Numbered from the stretch's first letter, positions 1 through 5,300 are shown. The stretch is 5,300 nucleotides of DNA from Nitriliruptoraceae bacterium (GCA_007120485.1 SKNP01000200.1:1-5300), one strand, 5' to 3'. Notes: generated from the letters alone by a model not told the origin. A program made the numbers and translations.

Positions 1-2217
1 CGGCGACGGGGTCTCGAGGTGGTCGATGTCCACGCTCGGGACCTCGGTGGCGTACGGCATCAGGAAGTCCATGAAGCTGGCGTTCTGCAGCTGCCCGTGC
101 TCGTCGTAGGCCATCCGCTCGTACAGCGCCCCGCCGACCCCCTGGGCGACGCCGCCGAGCACCTGGCCCTTGACGATCGTCGGGTTCAACAGCGTCCCGC
201 AGTCGTGCACGACCGCGTAGCGCTGGATGGTGATGTCGGAGGTGTCAGGATCGACCTCGACCTCGACGGCGTGCATGCCGTTGGCGAACGTCGACTGGGT
301 CGGCGAGTAGTAGTCGGTCGCCTCCAACCCCGGGGCGTCGTCGTCGGCGACCGGAGGGGCATCCGGATCGCCGGGCTGGGAGAACTGGGTCGCGATCCGG
401 GCGGCCTCGTCGAAGGCGTAGCGCAACGGGTTCGACATCGTCGCGACCACGTTCAGGGCGATCGAGGTGTCCGGGCTGCCCTTGACGCGGACCTGCCCCT
501 CGGCGAGTTCGAGGTCCTCCGCGTCGACCTCCAGGGCCTCGGAGGCGATCCGGAGCGCCTTCTCACGGACCTTGCGGGCGGCGAGGTGGATCGCGTTGCC
601 GCTCATCACGGCGGCGCGGGACGCGAAGGTGCCGACCGCGTACGGGAAGCGGCGGGTATCGCCGGTGACCACCTTGACGTCGGCGACGTCCACGCCGAGC
701 TCCTCCGCGGCGATCTGCGCGAAGGACGTCTGATGGCCTTGGCCCTGCGTCGACAACCCGGTGGCGACCTGCACGGTGCCGTTGGGCTCGACCAGGACGT
801 GGCCGCCCTCGTATGGCCCGACCCCGGTGCCCTCGACGTAGGCGGCCAGCCCGATGCCGAGCAGCCGGCCCTGGGCCTGTGCCTCGGCCTTGCGCTGGGC
901 GAACCCGTCCCAGTCGACCAGTTCCTTCAGCGCCGCCAGGGAGCCGGGGAAGTCACCGGAGTCGTAGCGGTAGGCACGCCCGTCCTGGAACGTCAGCCCG
1001 AAGTCGTACGGCAGTTCCTCCGGCTGGAGGAAGTTGACCGAGCGGACCTCCGTGCGGTCCTTGCCGAGGTGGGCCGCGACACGGTCGATCGTGCGTTCCA
1101 TCGCGAAGCAGCCCTGGGGCCGCCCGGCGCCGCGGTAGGGGGTGACCGGCGTGGTGTTGGTGTACACGCTGTCGAAGGTGACGCGGTAGTTCTCCAGCTT
1201 GTACGGGCCGATCAGCTGCGTGGAGGTGATGATCGGCACGATCAGGCCGTAGGGGATGTAGGCGCCGTGATCGTGGACGAACTCCACGTCCAACCCGAGG
1301 ATGCGGCCATCGTCGTCGAAACCGACCTCGATCCACTGGACCTGGGAACGTTCGTGGTTGGCCGACACGAAGTGCTCGCGGCGGTCCTCGGTGAACTTCA
1401 CGTCGTGACCGAGCACCTTGGCGACCCAGGGCACGAGGATCTCCTCGGGCCAGGGGTGCATGATCTTCACGCCGAACCCACCGCCGATGTCCGGCGCGAT
1501 GCACTCCACCTGGGCGAGGTCGAGCTCGAGGTAGGCGGCGACGGCCGCACGCACGCTGGTCGGCGCCTGCGTGGAGGTGTACATGCGCAGACGCTGGTCG
1601 TCGGCGTCCCACCGGGCGTAGGTGCCACGGGTCTCCATCGGGGTGGAGGCCGAGCGTTCGATGTCCAGACGGAACGACAGACGGTGGGGCGCGTCGGCGA
1701 TGGCCGCTGGGGCGTCACCGATCGTCTGCTCGAGGTGCGCGGCGACGTTGTTGGGGATGTCGTCGTGGACGGCGTGGTCGGCGGCGCGGGCGCGCTCGGG
1801 GCCGACGACGGCGGGCAGCGGTTCGTACTCGACGAGGATGCGGTCGACCGCGTCCTCCGCGGCGTAGCGGTCCTCGGCGACGACCAGCGCGATGGCCTCG
1901 CCGACGTGGTTGACCTCGCCGTTGGCCAGGACGTACTGGGTCCGGCCATCGCTGATGGCCGGGTGCGGGATCAGCAGCGGCAGCGGCTCCTGCAGCCGTT
2001 CCGGGAGGTCCTCGAAGGTGTAGATCGAGATGAGGCCCTCGACCTCGAGCGCGTCGTCGAGATCGATGCCGAGGATGCGGGCGTGCGCATGGGGACTGCG
2101 TACCACCGCGACCTCGTAGGCGTCCTGCCCGAGATCGTCGACGTAGCGCCCCTCGCCGCGTAGCAGCCGCGGGTCCTCGGAGCGGACGACCGGAGCTCCG
2201 ACCAGCTTGGTGGTCAC
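1..2217 (-). CDS. Molybdopterin-binding (large, CoxL-like) subunit of a xanthine dehydrogenase-family hydroxylase, form II type, 3' end cut by window
   Basis: This is the catalytic Mo-pterin subunit of a three-subunit molybdenum hydroxylase, probably cytosolic or at the inner face of the membrane. 739 residues are visible from a GTG at 2217, and the frame is open to the left edge. The N-terminus carries the family signature RSEDPRLLRGEGRYVDDL (residues 12-29), followed by the a/b hammerhead domain and two Mo-cofactor domains. Visible motifs are PMETRG (193-198), GGGFG (245-249), the active-site loop PYRGAGR (360-366), GQGHQ (492-496) and DCGTLLNP (672-679). In form I CO dehydrogenase the loop is AYRCSFR; the position of its Cu-binding Cys is Gly363 here, so a Mo-Cu CO centre is not expected. 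The substrate is unknown. The visible part ends at ETPSP, just before where the family has its GxGE catalytic glutamate, so that residue cannot be checked. Probably 20-60 residues are missing. The GTG start follows GGGAGGG by 5 bases and lies one base after the stop of the 2Fe-2S gene, which implies translational coupling. Confidence 0.95.
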   Translation of the reverse strand, partial: MTTKLVGAPVVRSEDPRLLRGEGRYVDDLGQDAYEVAVVRSPHAHARILGIDLDDALEVEGLISIYTFEDLPERLQEPLPLLIPHPAISDGRTQYVLANGEVNHVGEAIALVVAEDRYAAEDAVDRILVEYEPLPAVVGPERARAADHAVHDDIPNNVAAHLEQTIGDAPAAIADAPHRLSFRLDIERSASTPMETRGTYARWDADDQRLRMYTSTQAPTSVRAAVAAYLELDLAQVECIAPDIGGGFGVKIMHPWPEEILVPWVAKVLGHDVKFTEDRREHFVSANHERSQVQWIEVGFDDDGRILGLDVEFVHDHGAYIPYGLIVPIITSTQLIGPYKLENYRVTFDSVYTNTTPVTPYRGAGRPQGCFAMERTIDRVAAHLGKDRTEVRSVNFLQPEELPYDFGLTFQDGRAYRYDSGDFPGSLAALKELVDWDGFAQRKAEAQAQGRLLGIGLAAYVEGTGVGPYEGGHVLVEPNGTVQVATGLSTQGQGHQTSFAQIAAEELGVDVADVKVVTGDTRRFPYAVGTFASRAAVMSGNAIHLAARKVREKALRIASEALEVDAEDLELAEGQVRVKGSPDTSIALNVVATMSNPLRYAFDEAARIATQFSQPGDPDAPPVADDDAPGLEATDYYSPTQSTFANGMHAVEVEVDPDTSDITIQRYAVVHDCGTLLNPTIVKGQVLGGVAQGVGGALYERMAYDEHGQLQNASFMDFLMPYATEVPSVDIDHLETPSP

Positions 2218-2218
2218 C

Positions 2219-2806
2219 TCAACCCTCCCGATCGTTTCCGTTGGCCACGTCCGCGTCGACCCGGTGCTGCTCGCACGGGTGCGTCGCACGGTCCGAGATG
2301 TCGCCAGCCGCCTGCTTGACGGCGTCGAGGATGCCGGCGTAGCCGGTGCAGCGACAGAGGTTGCCGGCCATCCCCTCGCGGATCTCGTCCTCGTCGGGGT
2401 CCGGGTTCTCGGCCAGGAAGCCGCAGGCACTCATGACGAACCCGGGGGTGCAGAACCCGCACTGCAGTCCGTGATGGTCACGGAAGGCCTGCTGGACCGG
2501 GTGGAGCGTGCCGTCGTCGGCGGCCAGCCCCTCGATGGTGGTCAGCTCGCGACCGTCCACGCTGATCGCGAACGCCAGGCACGAGCGGATCGGCGCGCCG
2601 TCGAGCAGCACGGTGCAGGCGCCACAGACGCCGTGCTCGCAACCGACGTGGGTGCCGGTCAGCTCCAGGTCGTGGCGGAGGAAGTCGCTGAGCAGGCGCC
2701 GCGGCGCCACGAAGGCGGTGCGCGGCGTGCCGTTGACCGTGAGCGTCACCTCGACGCGTTCGTGCGCCGTGGCCGTCCGGGTGGTCGTGCCGTCAGTGGC
2801 GGTCAC
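2219..2806 (-). CDS. 2Fe-2S (small, CoxS-like) subunit of the molybdenum hydroxylase
   Basis: This 195-residue protein carries two 2Fe-2S clusters that pass electrons from the Mo centre to the FAD subunit. The N-terminal plant-ferredoxin-type domain has Cys56, Cys61, Cys64 and Cys76 (pattern GCEHGVCGAC). The C-terminal helical [2Fe-2S] domain has Cys116, Cys119, Cys151 and Cys153 (CGFC and CRCTGY). All eight ligands are present. The CEHGVCGAC spacing is common in form II-type proteins. The usual length is about 160-170 residues; this one has roughly 13 extra N-terminal residues rich in Thr and a polar C-terminal tail after about residue 170 with one extra Cys (178). The start is a GTG at 2806, preceded at 5 bases by AGGAGGG. 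It overlaps the stop of the upstream FAD gene by four bases (GTGA), and its own stop is one base before the large-subunit GTG. Confidence 0.96.
   Translation of the reverse strand: MTATDGTTTRTATAHERVEVTLTVNGTPRTAFVAPRRLLSDFLRHDLELTGTHVGCEHGVCGACTVLLDGAPIRSCLAFAISVDGRELTTIEGLAADDGTLHPVQQAFRDHHGLQCGFCTPGFVMSACGFLAENPDPDEDEIREGMAGNLCRCTGYAGILDAVKQAAGDISDRATHPCEQHRVDADVANGNDREG
2223..2229 (-). promoter_or_regulatory. Ribosome binding site of the large subunit gene
   Basis: GGGAGGG on the minus strand lies 5 bases before the GTG at 2217. It overlaps the last codons of the 2Fe-2S gene and fixes the start of the large subunit, for which no ATG is present nearby. Confidence 0.8.
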
Positions 2807-3681
2807 GCGGTCCCTCCTGCCACCGCACGGGCGGCGGCGGTCTGCAGCGCCCGACCCAACAGCACACCAGCCAGGTGGCGCCGGTAGCGGGCCGTGGCGT
2901 GGATGTCGTCCTCGGGGTCGATCGTGCTGCGGGCGAGGTCGATCGCGTCGTCCGGCGCGAGCGCGTCCCCGGGTTGCCCGGCCAGCGCGTCGGTGAGCGG
3001 GACCTGGATCGGGGTCGCGCCGACCCCGATGAACGCGGCGTCGGCACGACGGACCTTGCGGTCGTCGTCGAGGGTCACGGTGACGCCGACGCCGGCGAGG
3101 GCGTAGTCACCGTGGCGGCGGGCCAGTTCGTCGAAGGCGGAGCCGGTGTTCGGTGCGGGGCGGGGGAACACCACGGCGGTGGCCAACTCGCCCGGGCGGG
3201 TGTCGGACTCCAGCGGGCCGACGAGGTAGTCGTCCGCGGTCGCGGTGCGCCGCTCCTGCGCGGAGGCGAGCTCCACGTGTCCGCCCAGCAGCGCGAGCAC
3301 CGCCGGCAGTTCTCCCGCCGGATCGGCGTGGGCGATGGAACCGAGCGCGGTGCCACGGTTGCGGATCACCGGGTGGGCGACCCAGTCGAGCGCCTGTCGG
3401 AGCAACGGGATCGCCTCGGTCGCGGCCGCGTGGGTGCGCAACCGCTCGTGGGTGACGCGCGCATCGACGCGCACGTCGCGGTCGGTCACCTCGATCGCGT
3501 CGAGCCCGTCGATCCGCGCCAGGTCGACCAGGGCAGCCGGCGCCGCCAGCCGCATGTTGAGCAGCGGGACCAGGCTCTGGCCGCCAGCCAGGACCTTGCC
3601 GTCCTCCCCGAGCTCAGCCAGGGTGTCGAGCGCCGCCTCGAGGCTGTGCGGTGCGTGGTAGGCGAACGCGGACGGCTTCAC
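2803..3681 (-). CDS. FAD-binding (medium, CoxM-like) subunit of the molybdenum hydroxylase
   Basis: This 292-residue flavoprotein subunit takes electrons from the 2Fe-2S subunit and passes them to an external acceptor. Its length matches characterised CoxM proteins (about 288). The N-terminus, KPSAFAYHAPHSLEAAL, is typical of the family and supports the GTG at 3681, although no strong ribosome binding site precedes it. FAD-binding motif 1 is AGGQS (32-36). Motif 2 is TALGSIAHADPAGE (111-124), where most relatives have TxGGS, so the first Gly is Leu113 here. HGDYALAGV lies in the middle region and RYRRHLAGVLLGRAL near the C-terminus, which matches the CO dehydrogenase flavoprotein C-terminal domain. 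It is the first gene of the M-S-L operon, and its TGA overlaps the GTG of the 2Fe-2S gene. FAD binding is inferred from homology. Confidence 0.95.
   Translation of the reverse strand: MKPSAFAYHAPHSLEAALDTLAELGEDGKVLAGGQSLVPLLNMRLAAPAALVDLARIDGLDAIEVTDRDVRVDARVTHERLRTHAAATEAIPLLRQALDWVAHPVIRNRGTALGSIAHADPAGELPAVLALLGGHVELASAQERRTATADDYLVGPLESDTRPGELATAVVFPRPAPNTGSAFDELARRHGDYALAGVGVTVTLDDDRKVRRADAAFIGVGATPIQVPLTDALAGQPGDALAPDDAIDLARSTIDPEDDIHATARYRRHLAGVLLGRALQTAAARAVAGGTA
2812..2818 (-). promoter_or_regulatory. Ribosome binding site of the 2Fe-2S subunit gene
   Basis: AGGAGGG on the minus strand lies 5 bases before the GTG at 2806. It sits inside the last codons of the FAD subunit gene and decides the GTG start. 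With the GTGA overlap, it favours coupled translation. Confidence 0.8.
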
Positions 3682-3803
3682 GGACGCACCGCCCGTCCGC
3701 TGACGGCGCGGGACCGCGCCGCACCCAGATGCTGGTCCTTGCGGGCCTCCCGAACCACTCGTCGCTCCCGTTCGCTCCAGCGCCGTGCGTCACCGAGGTT
3801 CGG

Positions 3804-3820
3804 GACCGTACCGGTCGGTC
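3804..3820. promoter_or_regulatory. Candidate operator, inverted repeat GACCG-N7-CGGTC
   Basis: The arms GACCG (3804-3808) and CGGTC (3816-3820) are perfectly inverted around a 7-base spacer that includes the palindrome ACCGGT (3810-3815). The site is in the middle of the divergent intergenic region, where a regulator of either gene could bind. Short GC-rich palindromes arise easily by chance in such DNA, so this is only a candidate. Confidence 0.25.
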
Positions 3821-3902
3821 TCGACGGCCGTGGACGGCAGCTGTTGCCAGAAGGGCCGCGACCAGCCTGTCGGACCCTGCCATGACCGTTGCCCCGCTCG
3901 TT

Positions 3903-3921
3903 GGGACCGGTCGGCCGTCCC
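3903..3921. promoter_or_regulatory. Candidate operator, inverted repeat GGGAC-N9-GTCCC with GACCGGTC palindrome
   Basis: The arms GGGAC (3903-3907) and GTCCC (3917-3921) are inverted. The 8-base perfect palindrome GACCGGTC (3905-3912) lies within the site. It shares ACCGGTCGG with the site 96 bp to the left and lies about 50 bp before the sirtuin start, close to where its promoter should be. Confidence 0.25.
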
Positions 3922-3960
3922 GTGGTTCCGCGATGCTTGAGTAGCCTACGCCGCCGGTGG

Positions 3961-3967
3961 AAGGAGG
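3961..3967 (+). promoter_or_regulatory. Ribosome binding site of the sirtuin gene
   Basis: AAGGAGG lies 6 bases before the GTG at 3974. It supports this start over the in-frame alternatives. Confidence 0.8.
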
Positions 3968-3973
3968 CGGGGC

Positions 3974-4759
3974 GTGCGTGCAGAACAGCGCGATGCGGTG
4001 GATCGGATCGCCGGCTGGCTGGTGGCGGCCTCCCGGGTCACCGCCCTGACCGGCGCGGGCGTGTCGACGGGATCGGGGATCCAGGACTTCCGCGGCCCGC
4101 AGGGGCTGTGGACCACCCAGCCGGAGAAGGAGCGGCTGTTCTCGATCGACGCCTACCTCGCCGACCCGGAGGTGCGTCAGCAGGTCTGGCAGCTGCGCCT
4201 CGAGAACCCGGCGTTCACCACCGAGCCCAACCGATCGCACCTGGCGCTGGCCGAACTCGAACGACTCGGCCATCTGCACACCGTGATCACGCAGAACATC
4301 GACGGGTTGCACCAGGCCGGCGGGTCCTCCGACGACCAGGTCATCGAGGTGCACGGCACGATCCACGAGGTCGAGTGCCTGGAGTGCGACCGCCGGGTGC
4401 CGTCCCCGCCGGTGCTCGAGCGCGTCCGCGCCGGCGATCCGGATCCGCGGTGCGACGCCTGTGGGGGGCTCCAGAAGACCGCCACCGTGTCGTTCGGGCA
4501 GTCGCTGGACCCAGCGGTGCTGCAGCGAGCCCACGACGCCACGATGGGTTGTGACGTGTTCCTGGCGATCGGCTCGTCCCTGGTGGTCCACCCGGTCGCG
4601 CTGCTGCCCCGCACGGCGCTGGAGGTCGGCGCCCGGCTGGTCGTGGTCAACCAGCAGCCCACCCCCTACGACGAGCGGGCCGACGAGGTGCTGGACGCCG
4701 ACGCCGGCGAGGTACTGACCGCGCTGGTCGACGCGGTGCGCAGCCAGCAAGGGAGCTGA
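3974..4759 (+). CDS. Sir2-family NAD-dependent protein deacylase (sirtuin)
   Basis: This 261-residue single-domain bacterial sirtuin is expected to remove acyl groups from lysine side chains using NAD+, giving nicotinamide and O-acyl-ADP-ribose in the cytosol. The Rossmann NAD site begins with GAGVSTGSGIQDFRG (27-41). TQNIDGLHQ (106-114) and the catalytic His127 in EVHGT follow. A zinc site is formed by Cys135/Cys138 and Cys160/Cys163. The later NAD-contacting segments are GSSLVV (200-205) and NQQPTPYD (226-233). The length suits a minimal sirtuin core. Two points are atypical: the usual GIPDFR is GIQDFR (Gln37), and the segment after the zinc module reads KTATVSFGQSL (168-178) in place of the common KPxVVxFGE. 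The gene starts with GTG after a strong AAGGAGG and is divergent from the hydroxylase operon. Its substrate cannot be told from context; acetylated acyl-CoA synthetases are known sirtuin targets in bacteria. Confidence 0.96.
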   Translation: MRAEQRDAVDRIAGWLVAASRVTALTGAGVSTGSGIQDFRGPQGLWTTQPEKERLFSIDAYLADPEVRQQVWQLRLENPAFTTEPNRSHLALAELERLGHLHTVITQNIDGLHQAGGSSDDQVIEVHGTIHEVECLECDRRVPSPPVLERVRAGDPDPRCDACGGLQKTATVSFGQSLDPAVLQRAHDATMGCDVFLAIGSSLVVHPVALLPRTALEVGARLVVVNQQPTPYDERADEVLDADAGEVLTALVDAVRSQQGS

Positions 4760-4760
4760 C

Positions 4761-4777
4761 GCGGCGGCTCGCGCCGC
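4761..4777 (+). terminator. Weak hairpin after the sirtuin stop codon
   Basis: GCGGCG (4761-4766) and CGCCGC (4772-4777) can pair with a 5-base loop, starting one base after the TGA. No T-tract follows, so it is at best a weak or non-canonical terminator. Such stems are common by chance at this GC content. Confidence 0.3.
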
Positions 4778-4786
4778 TCCCCGGGT

Positions 4787-4921
4787 CCGTCGCCGAAGCG
4801 TGGGCATCCGGGATCACATCTGCACCGATCTGCACACACGTCGGCGGCGAGCCACGACCGCGCCACGAGCGTGGGCACCAGAGACCACATCTGCACCGAT
4901 CTGCACACGCTTCGCCGCCGG
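4787..4921. repeat. Two-copy tandem intergenic repeat bounded by inverted ends
   Basis: Two related units lie at an exact offset of 71 bp: about 4798-4850 and 4869-4921. Both begin with GCGTGGGCA and share a 23-bp identical core (4815-4837 and 4886-4908). Within each core the 8-mer ATCTGCAC occurs twice at 10-bp spacing, giving four copies in all. The outer ends form an imperfect inverted repeat (4787-4802 against 4906-4921, 14 of 16 positions, including nine in a row: CGAAGCGTG / CACGCTTCG). The cores are visibly less GC-rich than the surroundings. The position between two convergent genes suits a dispersed palindromic (REP-like) element, a small non-autonomous element or a binding-site array. 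I do not recognise it as a named family. Confidence 0.75.
4868..4911. repeat. Imperfect palindrome formed by repeat copy 2
   Basis: AGCGTGGGCA (4868-4877) pairs with TGCACACGCT (4902-4911) at 9 of 10 positions around a 24-base interior holding the first ATCTGCAC and most of the second. Copy 1 makes a shorter version: GTGGGCA (4800-4806) with TGCACAC (4831-4837), 6 of 7. The unit can therefore fold as a stem-loop in DNA or RNA. Confidence 0.55.
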
Positions 4922-4936
4922 CCGTCCGTCGGACGG
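4922..4936 (-). terminator. Hairpin directly after the stop of the NmrA-like gene
   Basis: CCGTCC (4922-4927) and GGACGG (4931-4936) form a perfect 6-bp stem with a 3-base loop, directly after the minus-strand TGA at 4939-4937. GCCGG (4917-4921) and CCGGC (4941-4945) could lengthen it with a bulge. No T-run follows on the minus strand, so this is a probable but non-canonical terminator. Confidence 0.4.
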
Positions 4937-5300
4937 TCAGCCGGCGCGGTCGGGGGCGCCAGGGGGATCGGCCGCATCGGCGGCGGCGGGGCCGCCACCC
5001 AGCAGCTCCGCCAGCACCGCGTCCAACCCCCGCGGCTCGCGGCCGAGCAGGCATCGCAGCACCGTGGCGTCACCGGTGGAGCCGTGCTGGTCGTAGTGGC
5101 GGAACATCGCGTGCAGCCGGCCGCGCGCCCGCGCCGGCACCGAGGTGGCCGCCGCGGCCCAGTCGTCGGGATCCTGCCGTCGCGCCACCACCTCGACGTC
5201 CAGGAGCCGGCTGGCAGCAGCTGCGACGTCCTCGGGGGTGACCTCGGCCGGGCCGGACAGCTCGAACGTCCCGTGCACGCCGACGTCGTCGAGCAGGCAG
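4937..5300 (-). CDS. NmrA-like NAD(P)H-binding protein (atypical short-chain dehydrogenase), C-terminal part, 5' end cut by window
   Basis: The frame is open to the right edge. 120 C-terminal residues are visible, from CLLDDVGVHG to the TGA at 4937. The segment TFELSGPAEVTPEDVAAAA and the later stretch MFRHYDQHGSTGD, VLRCLLGREPRGLDAVLAELL match the C-terminal half of NmrA / NAD(P)H-binding family proteins. That half has a typical xxLTGPExLTxxE segment, a Phe-Xaa-Xaa-Tyr-Asp-Xaa-His-Gly-Xaa-Thr-Gly-Asp region and a closing LLGRxPxTLxxFLxE. The N-terminal Rossmann fold with the dinucleotide-binding GxxGxxG lies outside the window, so oxidoreductase or sensor function cannot be decided. The GTG at 5278 lies inside the gene and is unlikely to be the start. 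The last 19 or so residues are low-complexity Ala/Pro/Gly/Asp and look like a disordered tail. The gene converges on the sirtuin gene. Confidence 0.8.
   Translation of the reverse strand, partial: CLLDDVGVHGTFELSGPAEVTPEDVAAAASRLLDVEVVARRQDPDDWAAAATSVPARARGRLHAMFRHYDQHGSTGDATVLRCLLGREPRGLDAVLAELLGGGPAAADAADPPGAPDRAG

Larger units (their letters stand above)
3682..3973. other. Divergent intergenic region between the hydroxylase operon and the sirtuin gene
   Basis: This 292-bp stretch separates two divergently read genes and must hold both promoters. No reading frame in it resembles a known protein, and the open frames that cross it look like GC-driven shadows of the flanking genes. Two inverted-repeat sites share the 9-mer ACCGGTCGG (3810-3818 and 3906-3914). 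I saw no convincing -35/-10 pair on either strand; the nearest -10-like hexamer, TAGCCT at 3942-3947, lacks a properly spaced -35. Confidence 0.6.

Noticed and set aside
19..2163. A 714-codon open frame on the plus strand, opposite the large subunit gene
   Set aside because: Its product is a low-complexity Val/Asp/Gly/Arg-rich sequence with no recognisable domain. The opposite strand encodes a motif-complete molybdopterin subunit. Long antisense open frames are expected where GC-rich third positions remove stop codons.
1..2217. True aerobic CO dehydrogenase large subunit (form I coxL)
   Set aside because: The diagnostic AYRCSFR loop is absent and PYRGAGR is present in its place.
2875..3885. 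A 336-codon open frame on the plus strand over the FAD subunit gene
   Set aside because: It is antisense to a well-supported CoxM-like gene, with shadow-like composition and no ribosome binding site seen.
3942..3947. TAGCCT as a -10 box for the sirtuin gene
   Set aside because: No -35-like hexamer lies 16-19 bp upstream. The best TTG-starting candidate (3901-3906) is about 35 bp away.
3614..4807. A 397-codon open frame on the minus strand across the sirtuin gene and the divergent region
   Set aside because: Composition is Arg/Ala/Gly/Pro-rich with no domain, and it lies antisense to a clear sirtuin. It is a GC-driven shadow.
4787..4921. CRISPR array
   Set aside because: There are only two units, the repeats diverge outside a 23-bp core, no regular spacers are visible, and no cas gene is nearby.
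4647..5073. Minus-strand open frames that translate through the repeat block
   Set aside because: Their products are Arg/Cys/Ser-rich without domains and overlap the NmrA-like gene in other frames. The repeat behaves as non-coding DNA: its 71-bp offset is not a multiple of three, so the two copies would be read in different frames.

Overview
The window is very GC-rich, four of its four visible gene starts are GTG, and Shine-Dalgarno sites are strong. This suits a high-GC actinobacterium-like chromosome. The lineage cannot be fixed more closely from the sequence alone.

Region 1 (1-3681, minus strand) is a three-gene operon for a molybdenum hydroxylase of the xanthine dehydrogenase / aerobic CO dehydrogenase superfamily. 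The order is FAD subunit (CoxM-like), 2Fe-2S subunit (CoxS-like), molybdopterin subunit (CoxL-like, running off the left edge). The genes are packed tightly: M and S overlap by 4 bases, and S and L are one base apart. The S and L genes each have a purine-rich ribosome binding site 5 bases before a GTG. Electrons should pass from the Mo centre through two 2Fe-2S clusters to FAD. The active-site loop of the large subunit reads PYRGAGR, not the Cys-containing AYRCSFR loop of true (form I) CO dehydrogenase. The substrate is therefore unknown, and the operon should not be called a CO dehydrogenase on homology alone.

Region 2 (3682-3973) is a divergent intergenic region between the operon and a sirtuin gene. 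It holds a clear ribosome binding site for the sirtuin and two GC-rich inverted-repeat sites that share the same 9-mer. They are candidate operators only. I found no convincing sigma-70 promoter.

Region 3 (3974-4759, plus strand) is a complete Sir2-family NAD-dependent protein deacylase with its catalytic His and a four-Cys zinc site.

Region 4 (4760-4936) is a convergent intergenic region and the most unusual part of the window. It contains two copies, 71 bp apart, of an imperfectly palindromic repeat with a 23-bp identical core. Inside each core the 8-mer ATCTGCAC occurs twice at 10-bp spacing. The pair is bounded by 14/16 inverted repeats and flanked by hairpins directly after the stop codons of both converging genes.

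Region 5 (4937-5300, minus strand) is the C-terminal part of an NmrA-like atypical short-chain dehydrogenase (NAD(P)H-binding protein), cut by the right edge.
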